A stretch of 64,000 nucleotides of DNA from JANTGF01 sp963750735 (GTDB taxonomy: Bacteria; Bacteroidota; Bacteroidia; Bacteroidales; VadinHA17), in NCBI GenBank assembly GCA_963750735.1, contig CAVVRY010000006.1, forward strand, positions 62,001 to 126,000, given 5' to 3'. The position numbers and the translations under genes were made by a program. The notes beneath the pieces were generated by a model. It did no database searches. It was not told the DNA's origin and was given only the letters and a program-made list of their open reading frames with translations. Shown one piece after another: positions 39,746-48,863 of the stretch (the stretch's first letter is position 1; the number at the start of each line of letters is the position of its first letter).

Positions 39746-39937
39746 GTTTAGATTCTCAGTCATTTATTTGGGTCCCAAAAAATTCGGATTCCATATTCGA
39801 AGTGAATTTGCATTGAATTCAAAACACACAACTTATTACTTATTCTAACCTGAATAAGAGTATATTTGCACGCGCTTATTGAGAAAAGTGAAAATTAGTG
39901 CAAATCAGTAATCCAACATTCTAAAATAATTAATTCA

Positions 39938-40840
39938 ATGCCAATAAGTAAGCCGCTTAAGGGTTATATTTTTTCCTTTATTGCTGTTTTGGCAATGTCC
40001 AATGTTTTTATTTTTAGTAAGGCTGCATTAAATGAGGTTGAATTAATACAATTTGGCTTTTATTGGTTTGGATTTGCGATAGTATGGAACCTTTTATACG
40101 CTATACCTACAAAAAAATATAAGAATATCACCAGACTAAAAAGGAATACATATCTGGCTTTAATTTTTATAGGAGTTTTTGAGTTGGTAGGAACCACTTT
40201 TTTCTTTTTGGCCATCAACAAAGTTGAAAATCCTGCAATTGTATCATTTTTGGGGAATATGACTCCTGTATTTGTTACCACTTTTGGGGTTTTTCTACTT
40301 AAAGAAAGGTTTAATATTCTGGAAGCTTTTGGGTTTGTATTAACCATATCAGGAGCTTTCATAATCAGCTATAATAAGGGAAGTAGCATTTCGGATATCT
40401 TTATGGAAGGGACGGGCTACGTTATTCTATCTTCTTTCCTGTTTTCATTTGCATTTATAGTAGCCAAAAAAACTATCAAAAATGTTGATCCAGGGATATT
40501 GGCAATGAATCGGGTTTTGTATTTATTTGCATTTTCTGTAATTCTTATGATTATTTACCGGGTTTCTTTAGTGATTTCCTGGAAAGGACTTTATAATATC
40601 ATATTGGGCTCTTTACTAGGCCCTTTCCTGGCAGCAATAGCAAATTATTCGGCAATTAAGTATATTGAGGTATCTCGTGCTTCTATAATTGGCAGTTCCA
40701 AGAGTTTATTTGTGCTTATTGGAGCATATATTTATTTTGGAACTTTTCCACAGACGCTGCAGGTTGTGGGTGGTTTGACCACAATTATTGGAGTAGTATT
40801 GGTGATTACAGGAAAAAGTATTTTTAAGGACAAATTTTAA
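39938..40840 (+). CDS. EamA/DMT-superfamily transporter
   Basis: A 300-residue protein with ten predicted helices in two halves. Landmarks are ENPAIVSFLGNMTPVFVTTFGVFLLKE at the end of the first half and a matching SRASIIGSSKSLFVLIGAYIYFG in the second. These are the DMT family positions where the helices approach the substrate path. Substrate unknown; metabolite or amino-acid export is the usual role. It stands alone, ending at a strong bidirectional terminator. Confidence 0.88.
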   Translation: MPISKPLKGYIFSFIAVLAMSNVFIFSKAALNEVELIQFGFYWFGFAIVWNLLYAIPTKKYKNITRLKRNTYLALIFIGVFELVGTTFFFLAINKVENPAIVSFLGNMTPVFVTTFGVFLLKERFNILEAFGFVLTISGAFIISYNKGSSISDIFMEGTGYVILSSFLFSFAFIVAKKTIKNVDPGILAMNRVLYLFAFSVILMIIYRVSLVISWKGLYNIILGSLLGPFLAAIANYSAIKYIEVSRASIIGSSKSLFVLIGAYIYFGTFPQTLQVVGGLTTIIGVVLVITGKSIFKDKF

Positions 40841-40855
40841 AATTTGACAATAAAA

Positions 40856-40889
40856 AAGCACCTTGAATTCTCAAGATGCTTATTTTTTT
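40856..40889. terminator. Bidirectional terminator between EamA and cDPG synthase-like genes
   Basis: AAGCACCTTGA and TCAAGATGCTT pair with one mismatch around ATTC, with an A-run before and ATTTTTTT after. It serves both converging genes. Confidence 0.85.
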
Positions 40890-40909
40890 AGGTTTTATAA
40901 AGGTATAAG

Positions 40910-42244
40910 CTATTTAATCTTTTCTATAAAATCATTTAAAACGGTTTCCAGATCAGGGTATCCAATTTCCTGTAAATCATAGTAAACCCTGGTAGAAGGT
41001 TTGGTTATATTAATTATCCTATTGAGGTCGATTGGAGTACCAATGACAACAGAATCACAATCGGTATTATTGATTGTTGTTTCCAAATCCTTAAGTTGCT
41101 CATCACTGTATCCCATAGCTGGAAGTAATACACCTATATTAGGATATATTTCAAATGTTTCAGATAATTTCCCTACTGTAAATGGTCTTGGATCAACAAA
41201 TTCTGTCGCTCCAAATTTTTGAGCTGCAACAGTTCCGGCACCTAGCTTCATACCACCATGCGTTAATGTTGGGCCATCTTCAACAATCAGAACTTTTTTC
41301 CCCTTAATTACTTCTGGATTATCTACTTTTATAGGAGATGCACCATCAATAACAATTGCATTTGGAGCCAGTTTATCAATATTTTCCCTTACAATTTGAA
41401 TTCCCTCAGGTGGTGCAGTATCCATTTTGTTAATTACAACAACATCAGCTAGCCTTAATGTTACTTCCCCCGGATAATAGTTGGTTTCATGGCCAGGTCT
41501 ATGGGGATCAACAACTGTAATATTCAAATCTGGTTGATAGAAAGGGAAGTCATTGTTACCACCATCCCAAAGAACTATATCACAACCGTCAGGATCTTCC
41601 TCTGCAGCCCTTAGTATGGCCTCGTAATCAACTCCAGCATATATAACATTGCCTCTGTCTATATGGGGCTCGTATTCTTCCATTTCTTCTATAGTGCAAT
41701 CATGTTTTTCAAGATCTGAAATTTTAGCAAATCTTTGAACTTTTTGTTTTGCAAGGTCCCCATAAGGCATTGGGTGCCGAACTGCAACCACTTTCAGGCC
41801 TTTTTCCATCAAAATTTCAATTACGCGTCTTGATGTTTGACTTTTACCACAACCTGTTCTGATGGCACCCACAGCAATTACTGGTTTGGTGCTTTTTACC
41901 ATTGTATCATTTGGACCCAGCAACACGAAATTTGCTCCTGCAGCGTTTACAATAGCACTTATTGACATTACTTTTTGATAAGTAATATCACTGTACGAAA
42001 AAGTGCAATCGTCAACTTTAAGTTTTCTGATTAGGTCAGGTAATTCACTTTCCAGGTAAATTGGAATGCCATCAGGGTATAGTTTTCCAGCTAACACAGA
42101 AGGATACTTTCTGCCATCAATGTCGGGGATCTGTGCTGCTGTAAAAGCAACTACATTGTAGTCTTCATTGTCACGATAGTAAGTGTTGAAATTATGAAAA
42201 TCTCTACCTGCAGCTCCAATGATAATAACATTCTTTTTTGCCAT
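40910..42244 (-). CDS. Cyclic 2,3-diphosphoglycerate synthase-like protein
   Basis: The 444-residue protein has an N-terminal Rossmann-like start (MAKKNVIIIGAAGRDFHNF) and a P-loop GAIRTGCGKSQTSRR near residue 128. Conserved segments follow: VRHPMPYGDL, DGGNNDFPFY and GAGTVAAQKFGA. The whole layout is that of cyclic 2,3-diphosphoglycerate synthetase, which closes the ring of 2,3-diphosphoglycerate with ATP in methanogenic archaea. Homologues occur in bacteria, where the product is not established, so another P-loop kinase or ligase function is possible. No 2,3-diphosphoglycerate-forming kinase gene lies nearby. Confidence 0.82.
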   Translation of the reverse strand: MAKKNVIIIGAAGRDFHNFNTYYRDNEDYNVVAFTAAQIPDIDGRKYPSVLAGKLYPDGIPIYLESELPDLIRKLKVDDCTFSYSDITYQKVMSISAIVNAAGANFVLLGPNDTMVKSTKPVIAVGAIRTGCGKSQTSRRVIEILMEKGLKVVAVRHPMPYGDLAKQKVQRFAKISDLEKHDCTIEEMEEYEPHIDRGNVIYAGVDYEAILRAAEEDPDGCDIVLWDGGNNDFPFYQPDLNITVVDPHRPGHETNYYPGEVTLRLADVVVINKMDTAPPEGIQIVRENIDKLAPNAIVIDGASPIKVDNPEVIKGKKVLIVEDGPTLTHGGMKLGAGTVAAQKFGATEFVDPRPFTVGKLSETFEIYPNIGVLLPAMGYSDEQLKDLETTINNTDCDSVVIGTPIDLNRIINITKPSTRVYYDLQEIGYPDLETVLNDFIEKIK

Positions 42245-42532
42245 AATTATTAGTTTGATTAGAATAATTTAATATAAAATTAAAGTCTAAAGGTACATTT
42301 TATAAATATTATTTGCCAAGTTTAAAAATGTGTTTAAGGATATAAAATTGCCTACACTTTGCATATTTGGCTAATAAATATGGTATAGTTTTTGAAGCCT
42401 AAATAATTGAGAGAGATAATCTTTAATTTAATTTTTCGTTATATAATTGTAATTGTTAATTCCTGACGCAACTATTATAGATTTATTGTTGTCTTATAAA
42501 TAGTAATTGTTCTTAATTTAATTGAAATTTTA
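42245..42532. other. Intergenic region upstream of acpH
   Basis: 288 bp of AT-rich DNA between divergent genes. Only near-matches to the promoter consensus (for example TACCTTTA on the minus strand) were seen. No RNA gene was recognised. Confidence 0.35.
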
Positions 42533-43159
42533 GTGAATTTCCTGGCCCATATATATCTTTCCGGTGAATCAGAGCAGGTTCTGGTTGGAAACTTCATTGG
42601 TGATGCAGTAAAGGGACGTAACTATAAGAATTTTCCTGACCTTGTTCAGAAAGGCATTAGCCTTCACAGGTTTATCGATTCATTTACCGATACGCACCCT
42701 TATGTTCAGAGAAGTAAATTCATGTTGAACAGTCATTATCATAAATATTCAGGAATAATTGTTGATATTTTTTATGATCATTTTCTTGCCCGTTCCTGGA
42801 AGTATTTTTCTGATATTCCATTGAGGGAATTTATTTATAATACATATGAAACTCTTATTCGAAACTCAGGATTATTTCCGGATGAGGTAAAGAAATATTT
42901 TCCATTTTTTGTTTTGAATAATTGGCTTGAAACATACACATGTGTAAGTGGTATTGAAAATGTATTGCAAAGGATGACTATGCGAACTTCTTTGCCTGAC
43001 TTCACAAGTTTTGCAATGGAGACTATGTTAAAAGAGTATGCTAGTTTTGAGGAACAGTTTCTTGATTTTTTTCCGGAATTAATTGATGCAGTTCAGGAGG
43101 ATTATAATATCAAGTTACCGAACTACAAGGTGCCTAAAAAGTATCTCCCTAGCGCTTAA
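42533..43159 (+). CDS. acpH: Acyl carrier protein phosphodiesterase (AcpH family)
   Basis: 208 residues starting NFLAHIYLSGESEQVLVGNFIGD, the family start. The conserved IDSFTDTHPYV and DIFYDHFLARSW motifs supply His/Asp metal ligands of the HD-like fold. AcpH removes the 4'-phosphopantetheine group from acyl carrier protein, giving apo-ACP. The frame starts with GTG at 42533; no better ATG precedes the conserved residues. It converges on rodA with a 24-bp gap and no visible terminator. Confidence 0.9.
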   Translation: MNFLAHIYLSGESEQVLVGNFIGDAVKGRNYKNFPDLVQKGISLHRFIDSFTDTHPYVQRSKFMLNSHYHKYSGIIVDIFYDHFLARSWKYFSDIPLREFIYNTYETLIRNSGLFPDEVKKYFPFFVLNNWLETYTCVSGIENVLQRMTMRTSLPDFTSFAMETMLKEYASFEEQFLDFFPELIDAVQEDYNIKLPNYKVPKKYLPSA

Positions 43160-43183
43160 GTTTTTTTCTAAGCACTACTTCAT

Positions 43184-44608
43184 TTAGAGAATTTCTGTTT
43201 TCGTTGCATCTAACTTCAAGAAAATAAATATCATAATTGTAAATGCCCATAGCGATGAACCCCCGTAGCTTATAAAAGGAAGGGGTATGCCAATTACAGG
43301 AACAAGGCCAATCGTCATCCCAATATTAATAAGAAAATGAAATAAAATAATTGAAAACACTGAATATCCATACATTCGACTGAATCGAGATTTCTGACGC
43401 TCTGCCAAAATGAGAATTCGGATAAGAAGAAAAAGAAACAATAATATAACTACTGTTGTACCGACAAAACCCCATTCTTCACCAACTGTACAGAAAATAA
43501 AGTCTGTACTTTGCTCTGGAACAAAATTGAATTTTGTTTGGGTCCCTCTCAAAAAGCCCTTTCCCTTAAATCCGCCTGATCCAATAGCAATTTTTGATTG
43601 GTTTACATTGTATCCGCTTCCTAGTGGATCAGATTCAATACCTAATAATACATTTATCCGTTTTTGCTGGTGGTTACCTAAAACATTATGAAATACGTAA
43701 TCTACTGAATATGTATATGCTACAGAACCGATTAAAAGAGCAAAAATCAGGAAAACATATTTTAATTTGTGCCTTAAAGCAAATAAAGTTGATATAACTC
43801 CAGTAATTCCAAGTGAAGCCAGAATAACTATGTAATTACTTATATTTATCAGAGTAAGCCGGTTTACCACCCAAAGAAATCCTGCAATAAGAACAAATAA
43901 TCCTGCCCCGGCAGCAAAATACTTTTTCTTTCTTTCGAGGAAGAAATAAATAATGTATGCTATGCATATTAGGGCCAGTATGATGGTTAATTTATCAAAT
44001 AAAAGGATAAGGATAAATAAGAAAGCTAAAACCACGCCAATTACCAATATTATTCCTTGGAGACCTTCTCGGTATAAAACAATAAATAATGAGACATATA
44101 CCAGGGTGGATCCGGTATCAGGTTGCAGCAATATAAGTAATGCCGGAAGAAATATTATGGCAAGTGAGATTGCAATGGTTTTATAATTTTGTAATTTAAT
44201 ATTTGGTGAACTTAGATACCTTGCAAGTGCAAGTCCAGTCGCAAACTTTGCAAATTCAGAAGGTTGAAGCCGAATGCTTCCAATTTGAAACCAGGATTTT
44301 GAACCATGAATTTCCTGGCCAATAATTAATACCCCAATAAGAGACAGAATTACGATTAAGTACAGGGGATTGGCAAAATACATGTAGAATCGGCTATCAA
44401 TGATTAGAATAAAAAAAGCCAGAACCAGAGCAGCACCAATCCAAATTATTTGTTTGCCGCTTCTAAGGTTGAAATCGAAAAAATTCTGATTAAGATCACT
44501 GTATTCAGCAGAAAAAATATTAATTAATCCCAATCCCATCAGGATAAAATACAAAACAATGACAATCCAGTCAAGGTTTGAAAATATGTTAGTCCTCCTG
44601 CTCGACAT
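43184..44608 (-). CDS. rodA: Rod-shape-determining protein RodA (SEDS glycosyltransferase)
   Basis: The protein polymerises lipid II into glycan strands during lateral wall growth, working with PBP2. The 474-residue product has about ten or more hydrophobic helices. It carries the SEDS signatures HGSKSWFQIGSIRLQPSEFAK near residue 101, LQPDTGST near 161 and, at the end, GLVPVIGIPLPFISYGGSS. It is longer than E. coli RodA (about 370 residues) because of an extra hydrophobic region around residues 195-300, common in Bacteroidota. Its start overlaps the end of mrdA by 20 bp, showing translational coupling. Confidence 0.95.
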   Translation of the reverse strand: MSSRRTNIFSNLDWIVIVLYFILMGLGLINIFSAEYSDLNQNFFDFNLRSGKQIIWIGAALVLAFFILIIDSRFYMYFANPLYLIVILSLIGVLIIGQEIHGSKSWFQIGSIRLQPSEFAKFATGLALARYLSSPNIKLQNYKTIAISLAIIFLPALLILLQPDTGSTLVYVSLFIVLYREGLQGIILVIGVVLAFLFILILLFDKLTIILALICIAYIIYFFLERKKKYFAAGAGLFVLIAGFLWVVNRLTLINISNYIVILASLGITGVISTLFALRHKLKYVFLIFALLIGSVAYTYSVDYVFHNVLGNHQQKRINVLLGIESDPLGSGYNVNQSKIAIGSGGFKGKGFLRGTQTKFNFVPEQSTDFIFCTVGEEWGFVGTTVVILLFLFLLIRILILAERQKSRFSRMYGYSVFSIILFHFLINIGMTIGLVPVIGIPLPFISYGGSSLWAFTIMIFIFLKLDATKTEIL

Positions 44609-46439
44609 GTATGAAATCTGCTTTTAAAATATAATCTTCAAGCCATTTTCTTCTTTTCGACACTGCCCCTTTAAGATATTTTTCAGTCATTAAGCTTGCA
44701 ATTGGGGCAGCATAACTTGCGCCAAACCCACCATTTTCTACAACAACAACAATAGCAATCTCCGGATTTTCCTTTGGTGCAAACGATATAAATAATGAGT
44801 GATCCTCACCATGTGGATTTTGAGCTGTTCCGGTTTTTCCACAAACAATTACGCTATCAATCTTTGCAATTCTAGCTGTACTTCCTGATCCAGCTGCTCC
44901 ATTTACTGCCAGATCCATCCCATCAATTATACTTGTATAGTTAACAGAATCGATACTTGTATATTGTCTTGTTAATAATAAACGATGAGGATCGGTAGCT
45001 CCTTCAATACTTCTGACAATATGGGGCGGGTAATAAAATCCTCTATTGGCAATCGCAGCTGTCATATTTGCCATCTGGAGAGGAGTAACTCCGAGTTCAC
45101 CCTGCCCGATGGATAAAGAAATAATTGTTAGTGAACTCCAACCAGTTTTACCATAATAGCGATCATAATATGATGTCTCAGGTATAAAACCGCTCAATTC
45201 ATTTGGCAGATCAAGGCCTAGTTTTTTTCCAAAACCAAATGAAAATAGGTGTTTTCGCCAGTTATCGAAAGAAGTTTGAATATCTGGAAACTTTCCCTGG
45301 TCAAGAATACTACGGAATACATTGCAGTAATAGGCGTTGCAGGAGTTTTGAATGGAACTGACAAGTGCCAGAGGTGAATCATGGTCATGACATCCTACAG
45401 TCAAACCTCTTGAATGATAACCAAAATTGCAACTATAGGTGGTTGAAGGAAACAATACTTTTTCCTGCAATCCAATCAAGCCATTTACAGGCTTAAAAGT
45501 GGATCCAGGTGGGTATTGGGCCATAAGAGCCCTGTTAAATAATGGCTTAAGTGTATCCTGCATCAGAGAGGAGTAATTCTTAGACCGTATCCTTCCAACC
45601 AGTAAAGATGGTTTATAAGAAGGTGCTGAAACCATCGCAAGGATTTCTCCCGTCTTAGGCTCTATAGCTACAATACTGCCAATCTTATTCATCATTAATA
45701 TTTCTCCATATGCCTGTAGATCAATATCATATGTAGCTGTGATATTTGATCCAACAACTGGAAGTTTATCGTGTCGGCCATTTTGGTAAGGCCCTTTTAT
45801 CCGGTTGTGCACATCCACAAGGTAAACCTTCTGACCCTTTACACCTCTTAACTCATTTTCATAAGATTTTTCTATTCCACTGGTACCGATATAATCACCC
45901 AATTTATAATTATCAGGGTCGCTTTCCATCGTTTTTTCATCCACCTCACCAACATAACCAAGAATATGAGAGCCAACGTCATAGGCATAATTTCTTAAAG
46001 TTCTGGTGTGAACATAGAATCCTGTAAATCTGAATAATTTCTCCTGTAGTTTGGCATATGTAAATGGGGAAACTTGTTTAACCAGCGGGGAAGGAATATA
46101 GTTTGAATAGCTTTTTGCTTCTTTAAGTTTTTGGATTAGTTCCTCCTTCTCAATCATAAGTGTGGTGCATAAATCAACCGTGTCAAATTCAGATAATTGA
46201 GAAGGTATCACCATCAGATCATAGGCTGCCTCATTTTGAACAATAAGTTTGCCATTTCGGTCATAAATCAGACCTCGAGCCGGGAATAAAGGAACATAAC
46301 GTACAACATTATTTTCGGCACTAACTCGGTAGTCAGTATTTATTATTTGTAAGGAAAAAAGCCTTATAATATAAATCAATACAATTAAAATCAGAACGCC
46401 CCCAATAATAAACTTCCGATTTTGAAAATGATCTTTCAT
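44589..46439 (-). CDS. mrdA: Penicillin-binding protein 2 (peptidoglycan transpeptidase)
   Basis: This 616-residue class B PBP crosslinks peptidoglycan in the elongation complex. It has one N-terminal helix (about residues 12-30), a pedestal domain, then the transpeptidase domain. The three active-site motifs are present: the SxxK motif in PGSTFKPVNG near residue 309, the SxN motif in QNSCNAYYC near residue 367, and KTGTAQNPHG near residue 537. It lies between mreD and rodA, with 11 bp to mreD and an overlap with rodA, the usual mre-mrd operon of this phylum. Confidence 0.97.
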   Translation of the reverse strand: MKDHFQNRKFIIGGVLILIVLIYIIRLFSLQIINTDYRVSAENNVVRYVPLFPARGLIYDRNGKLIVQNEAAYDLMVIPSQLSEFDTVDLCTTLMIEKEELIQKLKEAKSYSNYIPSPLVKQVSPFTYAKLQEKLFRFTGFYVHTRTLRNYAYDVGSHILGYVGEVDEKTMESDPDNYKLGDYIGTSGIEKSYENELRGVKGQKVYLVDVHNRIKGPYQNGRHDKLPVVGSNITATYDIDLQAYGEILMMNKIGSIVAIEPKTGEILAMVSAPSYKPSLLVGRIRSKNYSSLMQDTLKPLFNRALMAQYPPGSTFKPVNGLIGLQEKVLFPSTTYSCNFGYHSRGLTVGCHDHDSPLALVSSIQNSCNAYYCNVFRSILDQGKFPDIQTSFDNWRKHLFSFGFGKKLGLDLPNELSGFIPETSYYDRYYGKTGWSSLTIISLSIGQGELGVTPLQMANMTAAIANRGFYYPPHIVRSIEGATDPHRLLLTRQYTSIDSVNYTSIIDGMDLAVNGAAGSGSTARIAKIDSVIVCGKTGTAQNPHGEDHSLFISFAPKENPEIAIVVVVENGGFGASYAAPIASLMTEKYLKGAVSKRRKWLEDYILKADFIHVEQED

Positions 46440-46450
46440 TTAATTGAATT

Positions 46451-46957
46451 TTACTTCTTGTAAATTAAGTACTGACTTAACATTACCAGAATTAGAGTAG
46501 ATAGGCTACTGAGTACGACCTTTAACATGGTTGAGAAGAAATCGGTAAATGAGAATACTTCAAGATAAAATAGTACTAAATGATGTGCAAATATTAATAT
46601 TGCTGCATATTTTAAGAACCAATCAAATCCATAATAAAACACCCGTGGGAATGTATTTGGCTCATAATCATCTCTGGGAGATAGTATTTTTAATACAGTG
46701 GGTCGTAAAAAGGCCATAAAAACTGACGCAGTAGAATGTAAGCCTGGAGTATGTTCAAAAAGATCGACAGTAAATCCCAGTGTGAATGCCATTATTAGCA
46801 ATAACCAGCCTGGAGTTTCAAAAGGCATTAACAATATGAACAGAACATACATGAAAGGATTCACATACTCACTAAACTGAATATTGTCAAGTATTAAAAC
46901 CTGTAACAACACCAGGAAGAAAAATCGTCCAATATTTCGTAATACAAGATTAATCAT
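46451..46957 (-). CDS. mreD: Rod-shape-determining protein MreD
   Basis: 168 residues with about five hydrophobic helices, the expected form of MreD, an inner-membrane partner of MreC in the elongasome. Sequence conservation in this family is weak. The call rests on length, topology (for example ALTLGFTVDLFEHTPGLHSTASVF-like central region) and position between mreC and mrdA. Its ATG lies inside the last codons of mreC, in an 8-bp overlap (ATGATTAA), so translation is probably coupled. Confidence 0.9.
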   Translation of the reverse strand: MINLVLRNIGRFFFLVLLQVLILDNIQFSEYVNPFMYVLFILLMPFETPGWLLLIMAFTLGFTVDLFEHTPGLHSTASVFMAFLRPTVLKILSPRDDYEPNTFPRVFYYGFDWFLKYAAILIFAHHLVLFYLEVFSFTDFFSTMLKVVLSSLSTLILVMLSQYLIYKK

Positions 46958-47778
46958 CGGGAAAAGAATTTTCCAGGTCCAATTGCTCTTCTTTGCTCAG
47001 GTTGCTTATAACATCAATATATCTGATTCGCTTAAAGTTTGTTGATAAGCGAACATTTATTTCATAAAAGTTTCCACCTTTTGTGGAATAATCCTCAATA
47101 ACGCCAATCAATATATTCTCAGGGAAAATGGATGAGTGGCCGCTGGTAACAATAGTATCTCCTTTTTCAATGTTAACATGGTATGGGATCTCATTCAATA
47201 TGGCGTGTCTGTAATCCTTACCATCCCATGCCAATGATCCGAAATAGTCATTCTTCTTTATTTTAGTGCTGATACTTCAGATTCGTATTTAAAAGGGAAA
47301 TAACTGTTGAGAATTTATTTGAAGCTCCAAAAATTACTCCTACTACACCTTCTGAAGAAATAACTGCCATGCCCGGTCTAACTCCCTGTTCAATGCCCTT
47401 GTTAAGTGTAAGGAAATTGTGTTTTTTATTTACAGAATTGTTAATAATTTTAGCCGAGGTCATATAATATTGCTGTTTTGTGTCAGCATCTACCTGTTTG
47501 TAGAAGAATATCTCATCTGACCGGTAAGCTTGTTCCAATATATTTTTAAGCCTGGAGTTTTCCAGAGCAAGCCTCTCATTAGTCTCTCTCAAATTCAAAT
47601 ATTCAGTAATGGAAAATATTTTCGAATGATAAAAACCAGTAATATTCTGTATCGAGTTTACTACCTGTGCTTTTTGGAATTGATTGTATTGAAAAGCAAT
47701 TGATAGCGATAAAAACTCGATAATTATGAAGATGATAACAAAATTAAACCGTACGATAAATCGTAATAAACTTCTCAT
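46950..47778 (-). pseudogene. mreC: Rod-shape-determining protein MreC with one frameshift
   Basis: MreC is a periplasmic scaffold of the wall-elongation complex. From ATG 47778 the protein begins with a membrane helix (about residues 8-30) and the coiled coil, then GVVGVIFGASNKFSTVISLLN, and the frame stops at 47263. The C-terminal beta domain (KIKKNDYFGSLAWDG to SFPDD) continues in another frame to 46950. Removing one base near 47274 joins them into 275 residues, the usual length, with LNTNLK-ISTKIKKND across the join. A real break would be severe for a gene of this type, so sequence error is suspected. Confidence 0.92.
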
Positions 47779-47808
47779 CCAAAAATAATTTTAAAAATGC
47801 CGGATGAT

Positions 47809-48831
47809 CTACCTCATAAGGAAGGAAAATTTGTCAACATTTTTCAAAGCGATTCCAGTTCCTCTAGCTACAGCATGAAGAGGATCTTCGGCTATATGAA
47901 ATGGAATGTTTATTTTGTCAGTAAGACGTTTTCCCAATCCTCTAAGAAGTGCTCCTCCACCTGCCAGGTGAATTCCCCTGCTAACAATATCGGCATATAA
48001 TTCCGGGGGAGTTTGTTCAAGGACATTTAATATTGCACTTTCAACTTTTGAAATTGACTTATCAAGACAATGTGCAATTTCCTGATATGAAACCGGTATT
48101 TCAATAGGTAAAGCTGTCATAAGATTCGGACCTCTAACTACAAAATCTGATGGAGGATCTTCAAGTTCAGGTAATGCTGAACCAACATTTATTTTAATAT
48201 CCTCGGCTGTTTTCTCACCAATTTTTATGTTATGTTGATGCCTCATATATGACATAATATCACTTGTAAATCCATCACCGGCTATTCGAATGGATTTGTT
48301 GCATACAATACCACCGAGGGCTATTACAGCTATTTCAGAAGTTCCTCCTCCAATATCAACAACCATACTTCCTTCAGGGGCTTCAACATCAATACCTATA
48401 CCGATAGCGGCGGCCATGGGTTCATAAATCATGTATACATCTCTTCCTCCGGCATGCTCAGAGGAGTCACGTACCGCTCTTATTTCTACTTCAGTACTAC
48501 CAGAAGGAATACAAACCACCATTTTCAATGCAGGATTAAACAAACTTGGTTTCGTGTTGATCATCTTGATCATGCCTCGAATCATTTGTTCAGCAGCATT
48601 AAAATCAGCAATCACTCCATCTCGCAATGGTCTGACAGTTTTAATGTTCTCATGCGTTTTGCCATGCATCTGTCTGGCCCTTTCACCAATTGCAATCATT
48701 TTACCAGAATGGACATCAATAGCTACAATGGAGGGTTCATCAACAACAATTTTATCATTGTGAATGATGATTGTATTAGCAGTTCCAAGGTCAATCGCAA
48801 TCTCTTGCGTTAAGAAAGAAAATAATCCCAT
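47809..48831 (-). CDS. mreB: Rod-shape-determining protein MreB (bacterial actin)
   Basis: 340 residues of the actin-like filament protein that positions wall synthesis. Phosphate-binding and adenosine motifs are clear: AIDLGTANTIIIHN near residue 12, MVVDIGGGTSEIAVI near residue 160, and LAGGGALLRGLGKRL near residue 290. It precedes mreC by 30 bp and follows purH by 32 bp, the standard order in Bacteroidota. Confidence 0.98.
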   Translation of the reverse strand: MGLFSFLTQEIAIDLGTANTIIIHNDKIVVDEPSIVAIDVHSGKMIAIGERARQMHGKTHENIKTVRPLRDGVIADFNAAEQMIRGMIKMINTKPSLFNPALKMVVCIPSGSTEVEIRAVRDSSEHAGGRDVYMIYEPMAAAIGIGIDVEAPEGSMVVDIGGGTSEIAVIALGGIVCNKSIRIAGDGFTSDIMSYMRHQHNIKIGEKTAEDIKINVGSALPELEDPPSDFVVRGPNLMTALPIEIPVSYQEIAHCLDKSISKVESAILNVLEQTPPELYADIVSRGIHLAGGGALLRGLGKRLTDKINIPFHIAEDPLHAVARGTGIALKNVDKFSFLMR

Positions 48832-48863
48832 TACCTGTTTCTCGTATTTTTAGAAAATTATAT

